Both the position numbers and the translations under genes were made by a program. A DNA stretch of 57,928 bases from Propionibacteriaceae bacterium (GTDB taxonomy: Bacteria > Actinomycetota > Actinomycetes > Propionibacteriales > Propionibacteriaceae), in NCBI GenBank assembly GCA_027492675.1, contig JAPUEI010000057.1, positions 1 through 57,928 of the forward strand, written 5' to 3'. The notes beneath the pieces are model-generated. The model was given only the letters and a program-made list of their open reading frames with translations, was not told the DNA's origin and did not search any database. Shown here piece after piece: positions 17,957 through 25,938 of this stretch (positions within the stretch are counted from its first letter, which is position 1; every line of letters starts with the position of its first letter).

Positions 17957-18352
17957 ATGACGAACTCACTGAGTGCTCTGGACTTCTTCAGCGCGCAGCT
18001 TGCGTACGTGATGTCGCCCGAGGACCTCGACATGGCCCAGTCCGAGGGCGTCGGGCCGCTGGTCGTCGACACCCGCTCGGAGGCCGCCTGGTCGCACAGC
18101 CGGGTCCCCGGAGCGATCCACATCCCCGTGCGCGAGCTGCCTGTACGTGCGGGGGTCGAGCTCTCGGACGAGGACGCCGAGGTGGTGGTGTACTCCTGGG
18201 GCCTGGGCTCCGTCGAGGCCGCCCGTGCCGCCCTCGCCCTGGTCCGCCTCGGCTACTCGAACGTCCGCGAGCTCGGCGGCGGCTTCGAGGCTTGGGAGAG
18301 CTGCGGCTACCCCGTCGAGGGCGAGAGCGCGAGCAGCCCTCTGGCCGGCTGA
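17957..18352 (+). CDS. rhodanese-like protein lacking the catalytic cysteine
   Basis: A 131-residue single rhodanese domain. VVDTRSEAAWSHSRVPGAIHIP is the typical first half and ELGGGFEAWESCGYPVEG the typical end. The active-site loop reads VVVYSWGLGS, where position 80 is Ser instead of the sulfur-carrying Cys. Sulfurtransferase activity is therefore unlikely and a binding or regulatory role is more plausible. It stands alone between the HEAT-like and acetyltransferase genes. Confidence 0.85.
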   Translation: MTNSLSALDFFSAQLAYVMSPEDLDMAQSEGVGPLVVDTRSEAAWSHSRVPGAIHIPVRELPVRAGVELSDEDAEVVVYSWGLGSVEAARAALALVRLGYSNVRELGGGFEAWESCGYPVEGESASSPLAG

Positions 18353-18406
18353 CCCGCCCCATCCGGGGTGATCCGGATATCGGTGGCCGTCGCGGGCGCA
18401 GGCGCC

Positions 18407-18412
18407 TACGGT
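18407..18412 (+). promoter_or_regulatory. -10-like hexamer TACGGT, leaderless start
   Basis: TACGGT is followed by seven bases and the GTG at 18420, without a ribosome binding site. Confidence 0.5.
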
Positions 18413-18419
18413 CGGCATC

Positions 18420-19076
18420 GTGGCACTGAGGCTGCATGTACCGACCCGCGCTGAGTTCGGCATCCGACAACGGTGGCTGGCTGACCCGGAGATGATGTCG
18501 TACAACGCGGGCATGGCGATCGACCATCCGGGGTACGACCCGGCGACAGGCTGCATCGCGTGGCTGCCCTCGGAATGGGACACGTTCGAGGCGCGTCTGG
18601 CCCTTCCGGCCTCGCGCCAGGGGTACTTCTATGTCGAAGAGGTCGGCGGCGGGTTTCTCGGTCACGCGCACTATCGCGTCGATGACGCGTTGGCGGCCCA
18701 TGTCGGGATCAACGTGATCCCCGAGCGCCGGGGGTCAGGGCTGAGTCTTCAGTTCCTGCGCCTGGTGTGCGACCGAGTGAGGGCCGACACGCACGCCTGC
18801 GAGATCGTCAACGAGTTCGAGGACAGCCGGGTCGCGGCGTGCCGTACGCACCTGAGGTGCGGCTTCGTCCCGGATGCCGCGCTGACGGATTCCGGCACGC
18901 GCATCTGGCGATCCCCCGTTGTCGTCGCAATGGCCGGGCTCCCCGGCCCGCCGCGCGACCATTCCCCCGCTACGGTCGAAATAGTTGCCCATTCGGTCTC
19001 CAATACGACGTCAGCGGGGGATCGGCGAAACCGCCGATCGGCCGCAGGCCCCATTTCGACGGCATCGGGGGAATGA
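18420..19076 (+). CDS. GNAT-family N-acetyltransferase
   Basis: A 218-residue protein. A GNAT core spans about residues 5-170, with INVIPERRGSGLSLQFLRL as the acetyl-CoA binding strand and loop (R-R-G-S-G). The last 45 residues are Ser/Thr/Arg-rich and unlike a GNAT end. They run into a region that also contains a gene remnant, so the C terminus may be altered by a rearrangement. The substrate is unknown. Confidence 0.78.
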   Translation: MALRLHVPTRAEFGIRQRWLADPEMMSYNAGMAIDHPGYDPATGCIAWLPSEWDTFEARLALPASRQGYFYVEEVGGGFLGHAHYRVDDALAAHVGINVIPERRGSGLSLQFLRLVCDRVRADTHACEIVNEFEDSRVAACRTHLRCGFVPDAALTDSGTRIWRSPVVVAMAGLPGPPRDHSPATVEIVAHSVSNTTSAGDRRNRRSAAGPISTASGE

Positions 19077-19126
19077 CGGGGCCTTTGGGGCGGTCGACCT
19101 CACGAATGGACCCGGCGAAGACCGAC

Positions 19127-19304
19127 CTAGGTGGTACGGATCCGGGCGACGGCCGACGCGTACTCCTCGTCGGTCACGTGGTCGGCCCACGACGTACCGG
19201 CGCTGCCGGCCGCGGGGTCGGCGCTGATCGCGAGGCGGGTCATGAACTGCTCCGGCAGAGCCGCGTGCCAGCGCCCTTGGCGGTGGTCGGAACCGGACCT
19301 TCGA
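19127..19304 (-). pseudogene. remnant of a cupin-domain protein
   Basis: On the minus strand, an open frame directly after the alcohol dehydrogenase stop reads RWHAALPEQFMTRLAIS and then TDEEYASAVA before a TAG at 19127. This matches the usual C-terminal end of small cupin proteins (His-Trp-His-Gly region, a Met-Thr-His-Leu-Ala strand and a final Thr-Asp-Glu-Glu-Tyr helix). No start codon or N-terminal cupin motif is present, and typical metal histidines are lost. It looks like a truncated copy left by a deletion. Confidence 0.5.
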
Positions 19305-20318
19305 TCACGGCCTCACGAGGGTCTTGATCGCCCGCCGCTCATCCATGGCCGCGTACGCCTCGCCGATCTCCGACAGCGGCAACTCCAGGTCGAAGACCAG
19401 ACCGGGGTTGATTGTGCGGGAGAGCACGAGCTCGAGCAGCTCCGGCAGGTACGCCCGCACGTGCGCCGGCCCGCCCTTGATGCCCACGTTCCGCCAGAAG
19501 AGCTGGTCGGTCGGGAAGTCGCCGTGCGGCAGGCCGACGAGGCCGACGGTGCCGCCCACCCGTACGCACCCGAGCGCCTGCCACCGCGCCTCCTCGGTGC
19601 CGACGCACTCGAGCACGCAGTCGGCGCCGATGCCGTCGGTCAGCGCCTGGACGGCGGCGATGCCGGCCTCGTCGCGCTCCGCCACGATGTGGGTCGCGCC
19701 GAACGTGGCGGCCAGCTTCTGCCGGGCCTCGTGGCGGCTCATCGCGATGACCACCGGAGCGCCCAGCTGGACAGCCGCGAGCACGGCGCACAGGCCGACC
19801 GCGCCGTCGCCCACGACCGCGACCGTCGTGTCGGGGCCGACGCCCGCGGACACGGCCGCGTGCCAGCCCGTACACATCACATCGGACAGCGTGAGGATGC
19901 TCGGAATGAGGTCGTCCGCGGGCATCTCGGGGGTGGCGACGAGCGTGCCGTCAGCGTTCGGGACGCGGATCTTCTCGGCCTGGCACCCCGCGTACCCGCC
20001 CCCGTGGAGGCAGTTCGCGTGGGCGCCCTTGCGGCACGCCGCGCACGTGCCGTCGGAGTGCAGGAAACCGCCGACGACGAAGTCGCCGACCTTCACCGAG
20101 GTCACGGCGGTGCCGATCGACTCGACGATCCCGCAGTACTCGTGCCCGATCGGCGTCGGCTTCACCACCGGCGCGACCCCCCGGTAGCGCCACAGGTCCG
20201 ACCCGCACACGCAGGCCGCGACCGTACGGACCACTGCGTCCGTCGGCTCGACGATGGTGGGATCGTCGCGCTCCTCGTAGCGAACGTCCCCTGGCGCGTG
20301 AATCACAGCTCCGTACAT
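19305..20318 (-). CDS. zinc-dependent alcohol dehydrogenase
   Basis: A 337-residue medium-chain dehydrogenase/reductase. The catalytic zinc site is C-G-S-D near residue 38 with GHEYCG; the structural lobe DGTCAACRKGAHANC has Asp at the first ligand position and three Cys. The Rossmann motif is VVGDGAVGLCAV. Oxidation of an alcohol or reduction of an aldehyde with NAD(P) is expected; specificity is unknown. A cupin remnant follows immediately, suggesting a former two-gene oxidoreductase unit. Confidence 0.9.
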   Translation of the reverse strand: MYGAVIHAPGDVRYEERDDPTIVEPTDAVVRTVAACVCGSDLWRYRGVAPVVKPTPIGHEYCGIVESIGTAVTSVKVGDFVVGGFLHSDGTCAACRKGAHANCLHGGGYAGCQAEKIRVPNADGTLVATPEMPADDLIPSILTLSDVMCTGWHAAVSAGVGPDTTVAVVGDGAVGLCAVLAAVQLGAPVVIAMSRHEARQKLAATFGATHIVAERDEAGIAAVQALTDGIGADCVLECVGTEEARWQALGCVRVGGTVGLVGLPHGDFPTDQLFWRNVGIKGGPAHVRAYLPELLELVLSRTINPGLVFDLELPLSEIGEAYAAMDERRAIKTLVRP

Positions 20319-20374
20319 GACTCCACCTCACCACGATCCGCCCCGTCATGGGAGGGCACGCGGTGTCTCCTGCG

Positions 20375-20429
20375 CCAGATGGTGCACGACACGCGCGGTC
20401 GACGCGGCGTGTCGCGACACGAACTGCAC
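20375..20429 (-). repeat. 55-nt dispersed palindromic repeat, copy C
   Basis: The minus-strand copy shares 47 of 55 bases with copy A. It begins GTGCAGTT, carries a central imperfect inverted repeat around CACGCCG and CGTGTCG, and ends ATCTGG. It lies in the divergent gap between the alcohol dehydrogenase gene and lgt. Confidence 0.8.
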
Positions 20430-20552
20430 TCTCGAACGAGGCCCGAGATCTGGGGGCCATCCGGGTCCCCGAGGAGCCACACGACGACGTGGGATGGCGT
20501 CTCGAAGGGCCCCGGGTTCGACGGCCCGTCATCGATCGCCCAGGATGTCCTC

Positions 20553-21377
20553 GTGCCCCTGTCCATCCCGAGCCCCACGATCAGCGAGTTCCACCTCGGC
20601 CCGCTGACGATCCACGTGTACGCGCTGTGCCTGATGACGGGCATCGCGGCCGGCTGGTGGCTCGCCGTCCGCCGCTGGGTCGCCCGTGGCGGCACCCGCG
20701 AGAGCTTCGAGACCGTGATGATGTGGGCGATCCCCGCCGGCATCGTCGGTGCCCGGATCTACCACGTCCTCACCCACCTCGCCGACTACGTCGGTCCGAC
20801 CGCCACCCTGCACTGGTGGGCGATCTGGGAGGGCGGGCTGGCGATCTTCGGCGGGGTCGCGGGTGGAGCGATCGCCGCCTGGATCGTCGCGAGGCGCCGC
20901 GGGCTGGCCTTCGCCGCCCTCGCCGACACCGTCGCGCCCGGCATCGCGATCGGGCAGGCCCTCGGCCGGTTCGGCAACTGGTTCAACCAGGAGCTGTACG
21001 GATCGCCGACCACCCTGCCCTGGGGGCTCGAGATCGACCTGGCCCACCGCGTGCCCGGCTTCGAGCAGTACGCGACGTTTCAGCCGACATTCGCGTACGA
21101 GTCGTTGTGGAACCTCGCCGTCGCCGGGACCCTGCTCCTCGTCGACCGCCGGTTCCGGCTCGGCCGAGGGAAGGTGTTCGCGCTGTACCTGGCTCTGTAC
21201 GGACTCGGCCGCGTCTTCACCGAGAGCATCCGCCTCGACTACTCGTACGACACGTTCGGGCCGATCCGGTTCAACGAGGCCGTAGCGGGGCTGATCTGTG
21301 CCACCGGGATCGCGCTGTTCGCCTGGTTGGCCCGACGCCGGCCAGGCCGCGAGGACGTGGTGGAGAGGACGGTCTGA
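20553..21377 (+). CDS. lgt: prolipoprotein diacylglyceryl transferase
   Basis: A 274-residue membrane enzyme that attaches diacylglycerol from phosphatidylglycerol to the lipobox cysteine of preprolipoproteins. The Lgt signature GRFGNWFNQELYG is intact, preceded by HWWAIWEGGLAIFGG and followed by FAYESLWN, with about seven hydrophobic helices. The GTG at 20553 follows CAGGAT by six bases; upstream codons are not membrane-like. It is not beside trpC/trpA as in some relatives. Confidence 0.95.
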   Translation: MPLSIPSPTISEFHLGPLTIHVYALCLMTGIAAGWWLAVRRWVARGGTRESFETVMMWAIPAGIVGARIYHVLTHLADYVGPTATLHWWAIWEGGLAIFGGVAGGAIAAWIVARRRGLAFAALADTVAPGIAIGQALGRFGNWFNQELYGSPTTLPWGLEIDLAHRVPGFEQYATFQPTFAYESLWNLAVAGTLLLVDRRFRLGRGKVFALYLALYGLGRVFTESIRLDYSYDTFGPIRFNEAVAGLICATGIALFAWLARRRPGREDVVERTV

Positions 21378-21379
21378 CC

Positions 21380-21613
21380 ATGAGCGACGAGAGATCCCTG
21401 CAGGCGTGGTGGGAGGGGCTGACGTCTGAGCAGCGCGCACGTGCCACCGAGATCGCCGAGCGGCCGGCGCCTCGCGGCATGGCGATCGACGACCTGGCCG
21501 CCTCGATGATCACCGCCGGTTTGCCGACCTCCCGCATGATCTGGACCGGCCAGCCCGAGCACCTGGTCGAGATGCTGGACGAGGTCGCCGAGTTCGTACA
21601 GCGCCAGGTCTAG
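21380..21613 (+). CDS. hypothetical protein, 77 aa
   Basis: A short acidic, helical protein starting two bases after the lgt stop, so probably translated from the lgt transcript. It begins MSDERSLQAWWEGLT and is rich in Ala, Glu and Met. No known motif. Confidence 0.6.
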   Translation: MSDERSLQAWWEGLTSEQRARATEIAERPAPRGMAIDDLAASMITAGLPTSRMIWTGQPEHLVEMLDEVAEFVQRQV

Positions 21614-21690
21614 TTACACCTGTGTAGTTCTCCCCAGGCTGTGGACGACTCTGTGCAGAACCGGCGGGAGACCTCGCCGAGCAGTGCCGA

Positions 21691-21882
21691 TCACTCGACC
21701 GAGCTGACCTGCTTGCGACCGATGCCACCGAACACCGCCATCACCGCTCCGCCCACCGCCGACGCCGCGCCGGCCAGCATCATGGGGCCGGACGCGAGCA
21801 TCACCGCGGCCACGACCACCGCCAGTCCGCTGACCGCGACGACGGCGCCGCAGACCATCATGACGGCGAACGCGCGTTTCAC
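21691..21882 (-). CDS. small membrane protein, last gene of export cassette 2
   Basis: A 63-residue protein made almost entirely of two Gly/Ala/Val-rich hydrophobic segments, with a short polar tail. The GTG at 21882 overlaps the preceding stop (GTGA), matching the coupling seen at the end of cassette 1. No family recognised; a membrane partner or immunity role is possible by position. Confidence 0.6.
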   Translation of the reverse strand: MKRAFAVMMVCGAVVAVSGLAVVVAAVMLASGPMMLAGAASAVGGAVMAVFGGIGRKQVSSVE

Positions 21883-22721
21883 GACGACTTCCGGAAGGCT
21901 CCGCCGTCGCTGAACTGGTACGGAGCCGGCCAGGGCTCTGACGACGCGGTGGTGGCATTCGTTGACATGGTGTCGAGCTCGCTCGCGCCCACCTCGGCGA
22001 TCACGTGGGAGGCGTCGATCCATCCCTTGATGGCGGTGATGAGGCCAGCGATCCCGCCGATGACCCCGATGACGGCGCCGATGATCCCGCCGATGATCGC
22101 GCCGGGGATCGCCCCGACACCGGCTGCCGGCAGCCCGGCAAGGGCACCGATGGCCGCCCACAGAGCGATGCCAGCACCCACCGCCCCCAAGAAGGCGACG
22201 ACGGCGCCCGCGATGGCCCAGCCCAGGTCCGTGTTCTGCTTGTCGATGGCATCCGCCAGCTTCGACAACGAGCTGCCGATCTGGGCCGCGAGCACGGCAA
22301 GGCTCTTGGCCGTGTCATGGTCGCCCTCGACGTAGTGCCAATAGTCCTCGACGGCCGCGCTCTTCCAGGAGAACGTGTGCGTGCCCTCCATCTCGGAGCG
22401 CTGAAGTGCCTTCTGCACCGGCTGCGCGAACTCCGGTGCGATGTGGTCCTTCCACTCGACCGATGCCTCACGGATCGTCATCAGGCGGTAGCACATCGCC
22501 TGCGCACTGCCGAGGCCTGGTCCGACCTGTCCGATGTGCGCGTTCAGGTCGTCGACCTTGGTGTTGTAGCGGGCGACCCACGGCTCGACCACGCTCGCCG
22601 GCACGGGAAGCGTCGCGATGAACGACAGCGCCTGGTCCATCTTGCGCGTGATCGACGTGACAGTCTCGTCGAGCGCTGGGTAGAAGCCGTCGATCTGCTG
22701 CACGAGACTCGAACTACTCAT
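21879..22721 (-). CDS. WKS-motif glycine-zipper protein, cassette 2
   Basis: A 280-residue protein. The helical N-terminal domain (1-165) has W119-K-S leading to Y127, aligned with W118-K-G/Y126 in the cassette 1 counterpart. Residues 168-236 are a long run of GxxxG-type glycine-zipper repeats (for example GAIIGGIIGAVIGVIGG), a feature of membrane-inserting and pore-forming proteins. The tail (SSEPWPAPYQF) is polar. No signal peptide is visible. It is probably a type VII-type secreted effector; the mode of action is inference. Confidence 0.65.
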   Translation of the reverse strand: MSSSSLVQQIDGFYPALDETVTSITRKMDQALSFIATLPVPASVVEPWVARYNTKVDDLNAHIGQVGPGLGSAQAMCYRLMTIREASVEWKDHIAPEFAQPVQKALQRSEMEGTHTFSWKSAAVEDYWHYVEGDHDTAKSLAVLAAQIGSSLSKLADAIDKQNTDLGWAIAGAVVAFLGAVGAGIALWAAIGALAGLPAAGVGAIPGAIIGGIIGAVIGVIGGIAGLITAIKGWIDASHVIAEVGASELDTMSTNATTASSEPWPAPYQFSDGGAFRKSS

Positions 22722-22732
22722 GCTGTCCCTCC

Positions 22733-23071
22733 TCAGAAGTTCCGCAGCAGGTCTTGGACCTGCGTGGCGATCGCCGACTCATTCGCTGCCTCGACGGTCA
22801 GATAGGCCTTGCCCGTCGCATGCAGGCCCTCGGCGAGGGCCTTGAGCCTGGAGACACCCGTCGCGTAGCCGATCTCCGTCGTCTCCGACATGGTCGTCAA
22901 CAGGTTGTCGTACGCGGTCTTGTAGGCGGTCAGCTCATCCGGCCACTCGGTGATGTGCATGCACGAGATCTGGAACTGGGCTGAGGTGCACAGGTCCGCC
23001 ACCCGATTCACGACCGCGATCTCGCTCACGAACCAGTCGCGATTGGCGACGATCTCACCGTACGTGGCCAT
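22733..23071 (-). CDS. WXG100-like small helical protein, cassette 2
   Basis: A 112-residue helical protein without a signal peptide. Y90-E94 (YLTVE) matches the YxxxD/E export signal at the same residue numbers as the cassette 1 homologue. Its central turn contains TEWPDEL. The ATG at 23071 has an AAGGAGG site within the end of the upstream gene, which it overlaps by 17 bases. Confidence 0.65.
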   Translation of the reverse strand: MATYGEIVANRDWFVSEIAVVNRVADLCTSAQFQISCMHITEWPDELTAYKTAYDNLLTTMSETTEIGYATGVSRLKALAEGLHATGKAYLTVEAANESAIATQVQDLLRNF

Positions 23072-23627
23072 CTGCAGACCTCCTTGTCTCGCTCAACTCG
23101 CGTCCGATCTCCCGGAGCCGCGACATCGCGTCTCCGATGCCGCCCATCGCGTCGGACCCCTCGTCCAACTGGGCGTTGACAGCGGCCAGGCACTCGTTCA
23201 CCTTGTCGATGACCTCACTGCTGGCGACCCGTTGCGCCCACGCGGCGTCGACCGCGATCCTGACCACTCGTCCCATGAGGATCGTGGCCACGACCATCCC
23301 GTTGGCCGACCGCACGGTGACCCCGAGCTCCGCGAGATCTTCGGTCTGGGTGAGCCGGTGCAGCTGCTCGACGAGTTGGCGCTGGATCTGGGCGAGGTCG
23401 TCTTGGACCTGGTCGGCGCGCGACACCCACATGTCGGCGCGGAACAGCTCGGGGTGCGTCACCACCGGTTCGGCCACTGCCGTGCGTGCCAGCTCTGCGG
23501 TCAACATCACGCTGAGCAACGACGTCGGTATGCGATCCCGCCACCCGCTGCTGAGGCTGAGCCCGACCGGCCTTCCGTCTCCATCAAGCTCGAAGCTGAT
23601 GTCTTGGGGGGTGTCATCCAGGTCCAC
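23055..23627 (-). CDS. YbaB/EbfC-fold protein, first gene of cassette 2
   Basis: A 190-residue protein with the same two-half design as its cassette 1 counterpart. Residues 9-50 carry a GRPVGLSLSSGW strand with W29; residues 104-153 carry GRVVRIAVDAAW with W130. The linker contains a Q-x-x-L-x-x-I-QRQL helix. The C terminus is Met/Gly and then charged. The GTG at 23627 follows TACGAT by six bases. A substrate-specific chaperone is a reasonable guess. Confidence 0.7.
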   Translation of the reverse strand: MDLDDTPQDISFELDGDGRPVGLSLSSGWRDRIPTSLLSVMLTAELARTAVAEPVVTHPELFRADMWVSRADQVQDDLAQIQRQLVEQLHRLTQTEDLAELGVTVRSANGMVVATILMGRVVRIAVDAAWAQRVASSEVIDKVNECLAAVNAQLDEGSDAMGGIGDAMSRLREIGRELSETRRSADGHVR

Positions 23628-23633
23628 GAGCGC

Positions 23634-23639
23634 ATCGTA
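23634..23639 (-). promoter_or_regulatory. -10-like hexamer TACGAT, leaderless start of cassette 2
   Basis: On the minus strand TACGAT is followed by six bases and the GTG at 23627. Confidence 0.55.
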
Positions 23640-23668
23640 GCCAGCCGGAGAGTCACCCCCTCGAGTCG

Positions 23669-24946
23669 CTAGTAGCGGTCGTCCTCGACGTCGAGGAGCT
23701 CGTCGTCGGCGAACTCGACCGGACGGTCGCCGAGCCGGTCGATGGGCTTCTCGCGCGGCGCCACGACGGCGACGGCGATGGCGGTGGTGATCGGCACGGA
23801 CAGCACGAGCCCGATGGAGCTGACGAGCGTGCGTACGACCTCGCCCGCGAACTGCTCGCGCAGCAACATGCCGAAGATGTTCCGCTGGTACACCGTGAGC
23901 AGCAGGAGCACGCTCATGATCGCGCCGGCCGAGGCGAACGCCGTGGTGTAGACGCTGGACGCGATGTGGTCGCGCCCGATCCGCATGGCCCGGGTGAACA
24001 GCTCGCGCGGCTTCGCGGGTCCCGCGTCGGCGAGCTCCCAGACCGCCGACGCCTGCGTGATCGTCACGTCGTTCAGCACGCCGAGGCCGGCGATGATGAC
24101 GCCGCAGATCACGACCGAGGTGAGCGTGAGGTCAGGGGCGGCCGCCGAGAGCATCACGTCGTCCTCGCTGGCGACGCCGGTGAGGTGCGCCCACTTGGTC
24201 GCGGCGAAGCCGATGAGCGCCGAGAAGAGCAGTCCGAAGAGTGTCCCGATCAAGGCCGTCGTCGTACGGGCGGAGAATCCGTGCGCCGCGTACAGGACGA
24301 CGAACATGATCGCCGACGACCCCACCAACCCCACGAGGATCGGGTCGTGCCCGACGATCAGCGCCGGGAACATGAACTGGGTGAGGATGAAGCCGGCGAA
24401 CGCCAGGCCCGCGACGGCGATCGCGCCGCGCCACCTCGCGACGGCCACGACCGCCAGTACGAAGACGCCTGTGAGGATGATCATCGGCAGCGTCCGCTGG
24501 AAGTCGGCGAACTGGTAACCGGGTTCGGCACCGTCGATCGGCGTCCTGTACAACAGCACGCCCTGACCCGGCGAGATGCCCGACGAGTACACCGCCGCGG
24601 TCACCTTGATGGTGACCTCCTGGCCCTTCTCCGGACCCTCGTCGAGCTTCACGGTGAGGTCACCGCACTTCGACTGGTCGCCCGTGGCCGACCCGGACAC
24701 GCCCTCGCAGTTGGACTCGATAACCTTCGTGACGGTGCCCTTGGGGATCGTCAGCCCCGGCACGGACACGGTGGTGTTGTCCTCGCGAATGTGACCGGCC
24801 ACGTTCGACGGCCACAGCCAGATCAGCGCGGCGATCGTCCACACAGCGAGCGGGATGAGGATCCAGACCAGGACGCGCAACGTACGGCGAGAGCGCAGCG
24901 CGTCGGCCGCAGAGCCCGCTGACGCGGCGATGTGGTGATGGACCAT
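23669..24946 (-). CDS. YibE/F family membrane protein
   Basis: A 425-residue protein. One N-terminal membrane helix (about 24-45) is followed by an extracytoplasmic domain to about residue 155 and then about seven helices. LNDVTITQASAVWEL in the helical region is the conserved YibE/F signature. The role is uncertain; transport or membrane organisation has been proposed for the family. It ends with an acidic cytoplasmic tail. Confidence 0.85.
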   Translation of the reverse strand: MVHHHIAASAGSAADALRSRRTLRVLVWILIPLAVWTIAALIWLWPSNVAGHIREDNTTVSVPGLTIPKGTVTKVIESNCEGVSGSATGDQSKCGDLTVKLDEGPEKGQEVTIKVTAAVYSSGISPGQGVLLYRTPIDGAEPGYQFADFQRTLPMIILTGVFVLAVVAVARWRGAIAVAGLAFAGFILTQFMFPALIVGHDPILVGLVGSSAIMFVVLYAAHGFSARTTTALIGTLFGLLFSALIGFAATKWAHLTGVASEDDVMLSAAAPDLTLTSVVICGVIIAGLGVLNDVTITQASAVWELADAGPAKPRELFTRAMRIGRDHIASSVYTTAFASAGAIMSVLLLLTVYQRNIFGMLLREQFAGEVVRTLVSSIGLVLSVPITTAIAVAVVAPREKPIDRLGDRPVEFADDELLDVEDDRY

Positions 24947-24969
24947 CAGCCTCTCCTACCCTTGCGCAT

Positions 24970-25938
24970 GTGACGAGCGGACCGGGCCAATCTAGCGACC
25001 CGGCCTGGCAGACGCCGCGACGGCGTACGGTGGCGGGCGCAGCCAGGCTGCTCGACGTCTCGATGCGCCCCCTCCTTCGCGGCGCCGGAGACCCGTGCCT
25101 GCGTCGTACGGACGGTGGCTGGTGGCGCGCGACGAGGAGCCCGTACGGACCGGGGCTGCAGCACATCGCACGCGACGGCGACGATCTCGTCGTGACCTGC
25201 TGGGGGCCGGGCGCCGACTGGCTCGCCGATCAGGCACCGCGACTGTTCGGGGCCGCCGACGACCCGGACGCGTTCGACCCGGGCCCGCTCCGCGCCATCG
25301 CGGACGCCCATCGCCGCCGACCCTGGCTGCGCCTCGGTCGTACGGACCAGGTGCTCGAGGCGCTCGCCCCCGCCTCGATCGAACAGGTGGTCACGGGTGC
25401 GGAGGCGTTCGGGGCCCAGCGCCTCCTCGCACACCGCTTCGGCGAGCGTCCCGCCGGTCCGGCGTCGGACCCCTCGCACCCCGCCCACGGCATGCGGATC
25501 CCCTTGTCGGCCCAGCAATGGCTGGCGGTGCCGAGTTGGGAGTTCCTCCGCGCCGGGGTGGAGCAGCGACGCACCCGCGCCCTGCTCGCCGGCGCCCGCG
25601 CGGGCCGCTCGCTGGAGAGGCTGGCGACCGATGCGTTCGACGGCGACGTGGACGCCGCGCTCCGATCACTGCCCGGCGTGGGCCCGTGGACGGCCGCCAA
25701 CGTACGTCAGCGCGCCCTCGGCGACCCCGACGCATGGAGCATCGGCGACTACCACGTGGGCGGCCTGATCTCGTACGCCCTCGTCGGCGAGACGCTCGAC
25801 GACGCCGCGGTCGAGGAGCTGCTCACGCCGTACGCGGGCCAGCGCTACCGCGTCGAGGTCCTCCTGCTGAGCGCGCCCGGCCCCCGGCCCGACCGCCACG
25901 GTCCCCGGCGCTCTGTGCCCGCGCACTTCCCGAACTAG
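24970..25938 (+). CDS. AlkA-like DNA-3-methyladenine glycosylase (HhH-GPD)
   Basis: A 322-residue base-excision enzyme. The helix-hairpin-helix LPGVGPWTAANVRQ is followed by the catalytic Asp in SIGDYHVGG, the normal HhH-GPD spacing. There is an N-terminal beta-rich domain and no Fe-S cluster cysteines. The GTG at 24970 follows TACCCT by seven bases. It is divergent from the YibE/F gene by 23 bp. Confidence 0.85.
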   Translation: MTSGPGQSSDPAWQTPRRRTVAGAARLLDVSMRPLLRGAGDPCLRRTDGGWWRATRSPYGPGLQHIARDGDDLVVTCWGPGADWLADQAPRLFGAADDPDAFDPGPLRAIADAHRRRPWLRLGRTDQVLEALAPASIEQVVTGAEAFGAQRLLAHRFGERPAGPASDPSHPAHGMRIPLSAQQWLAVPSWEFLRAGVEQRRTRALLAGARAGRSLERLATDAFDGDVDAALRSLPGVGPWTAANVRQRALGDPDAWSIGDYHVGGLISYALVGETLDDAAVEELLTPYAGQRYRVEVLLLSAPGPRPDRHGPRRSVPAHFPN

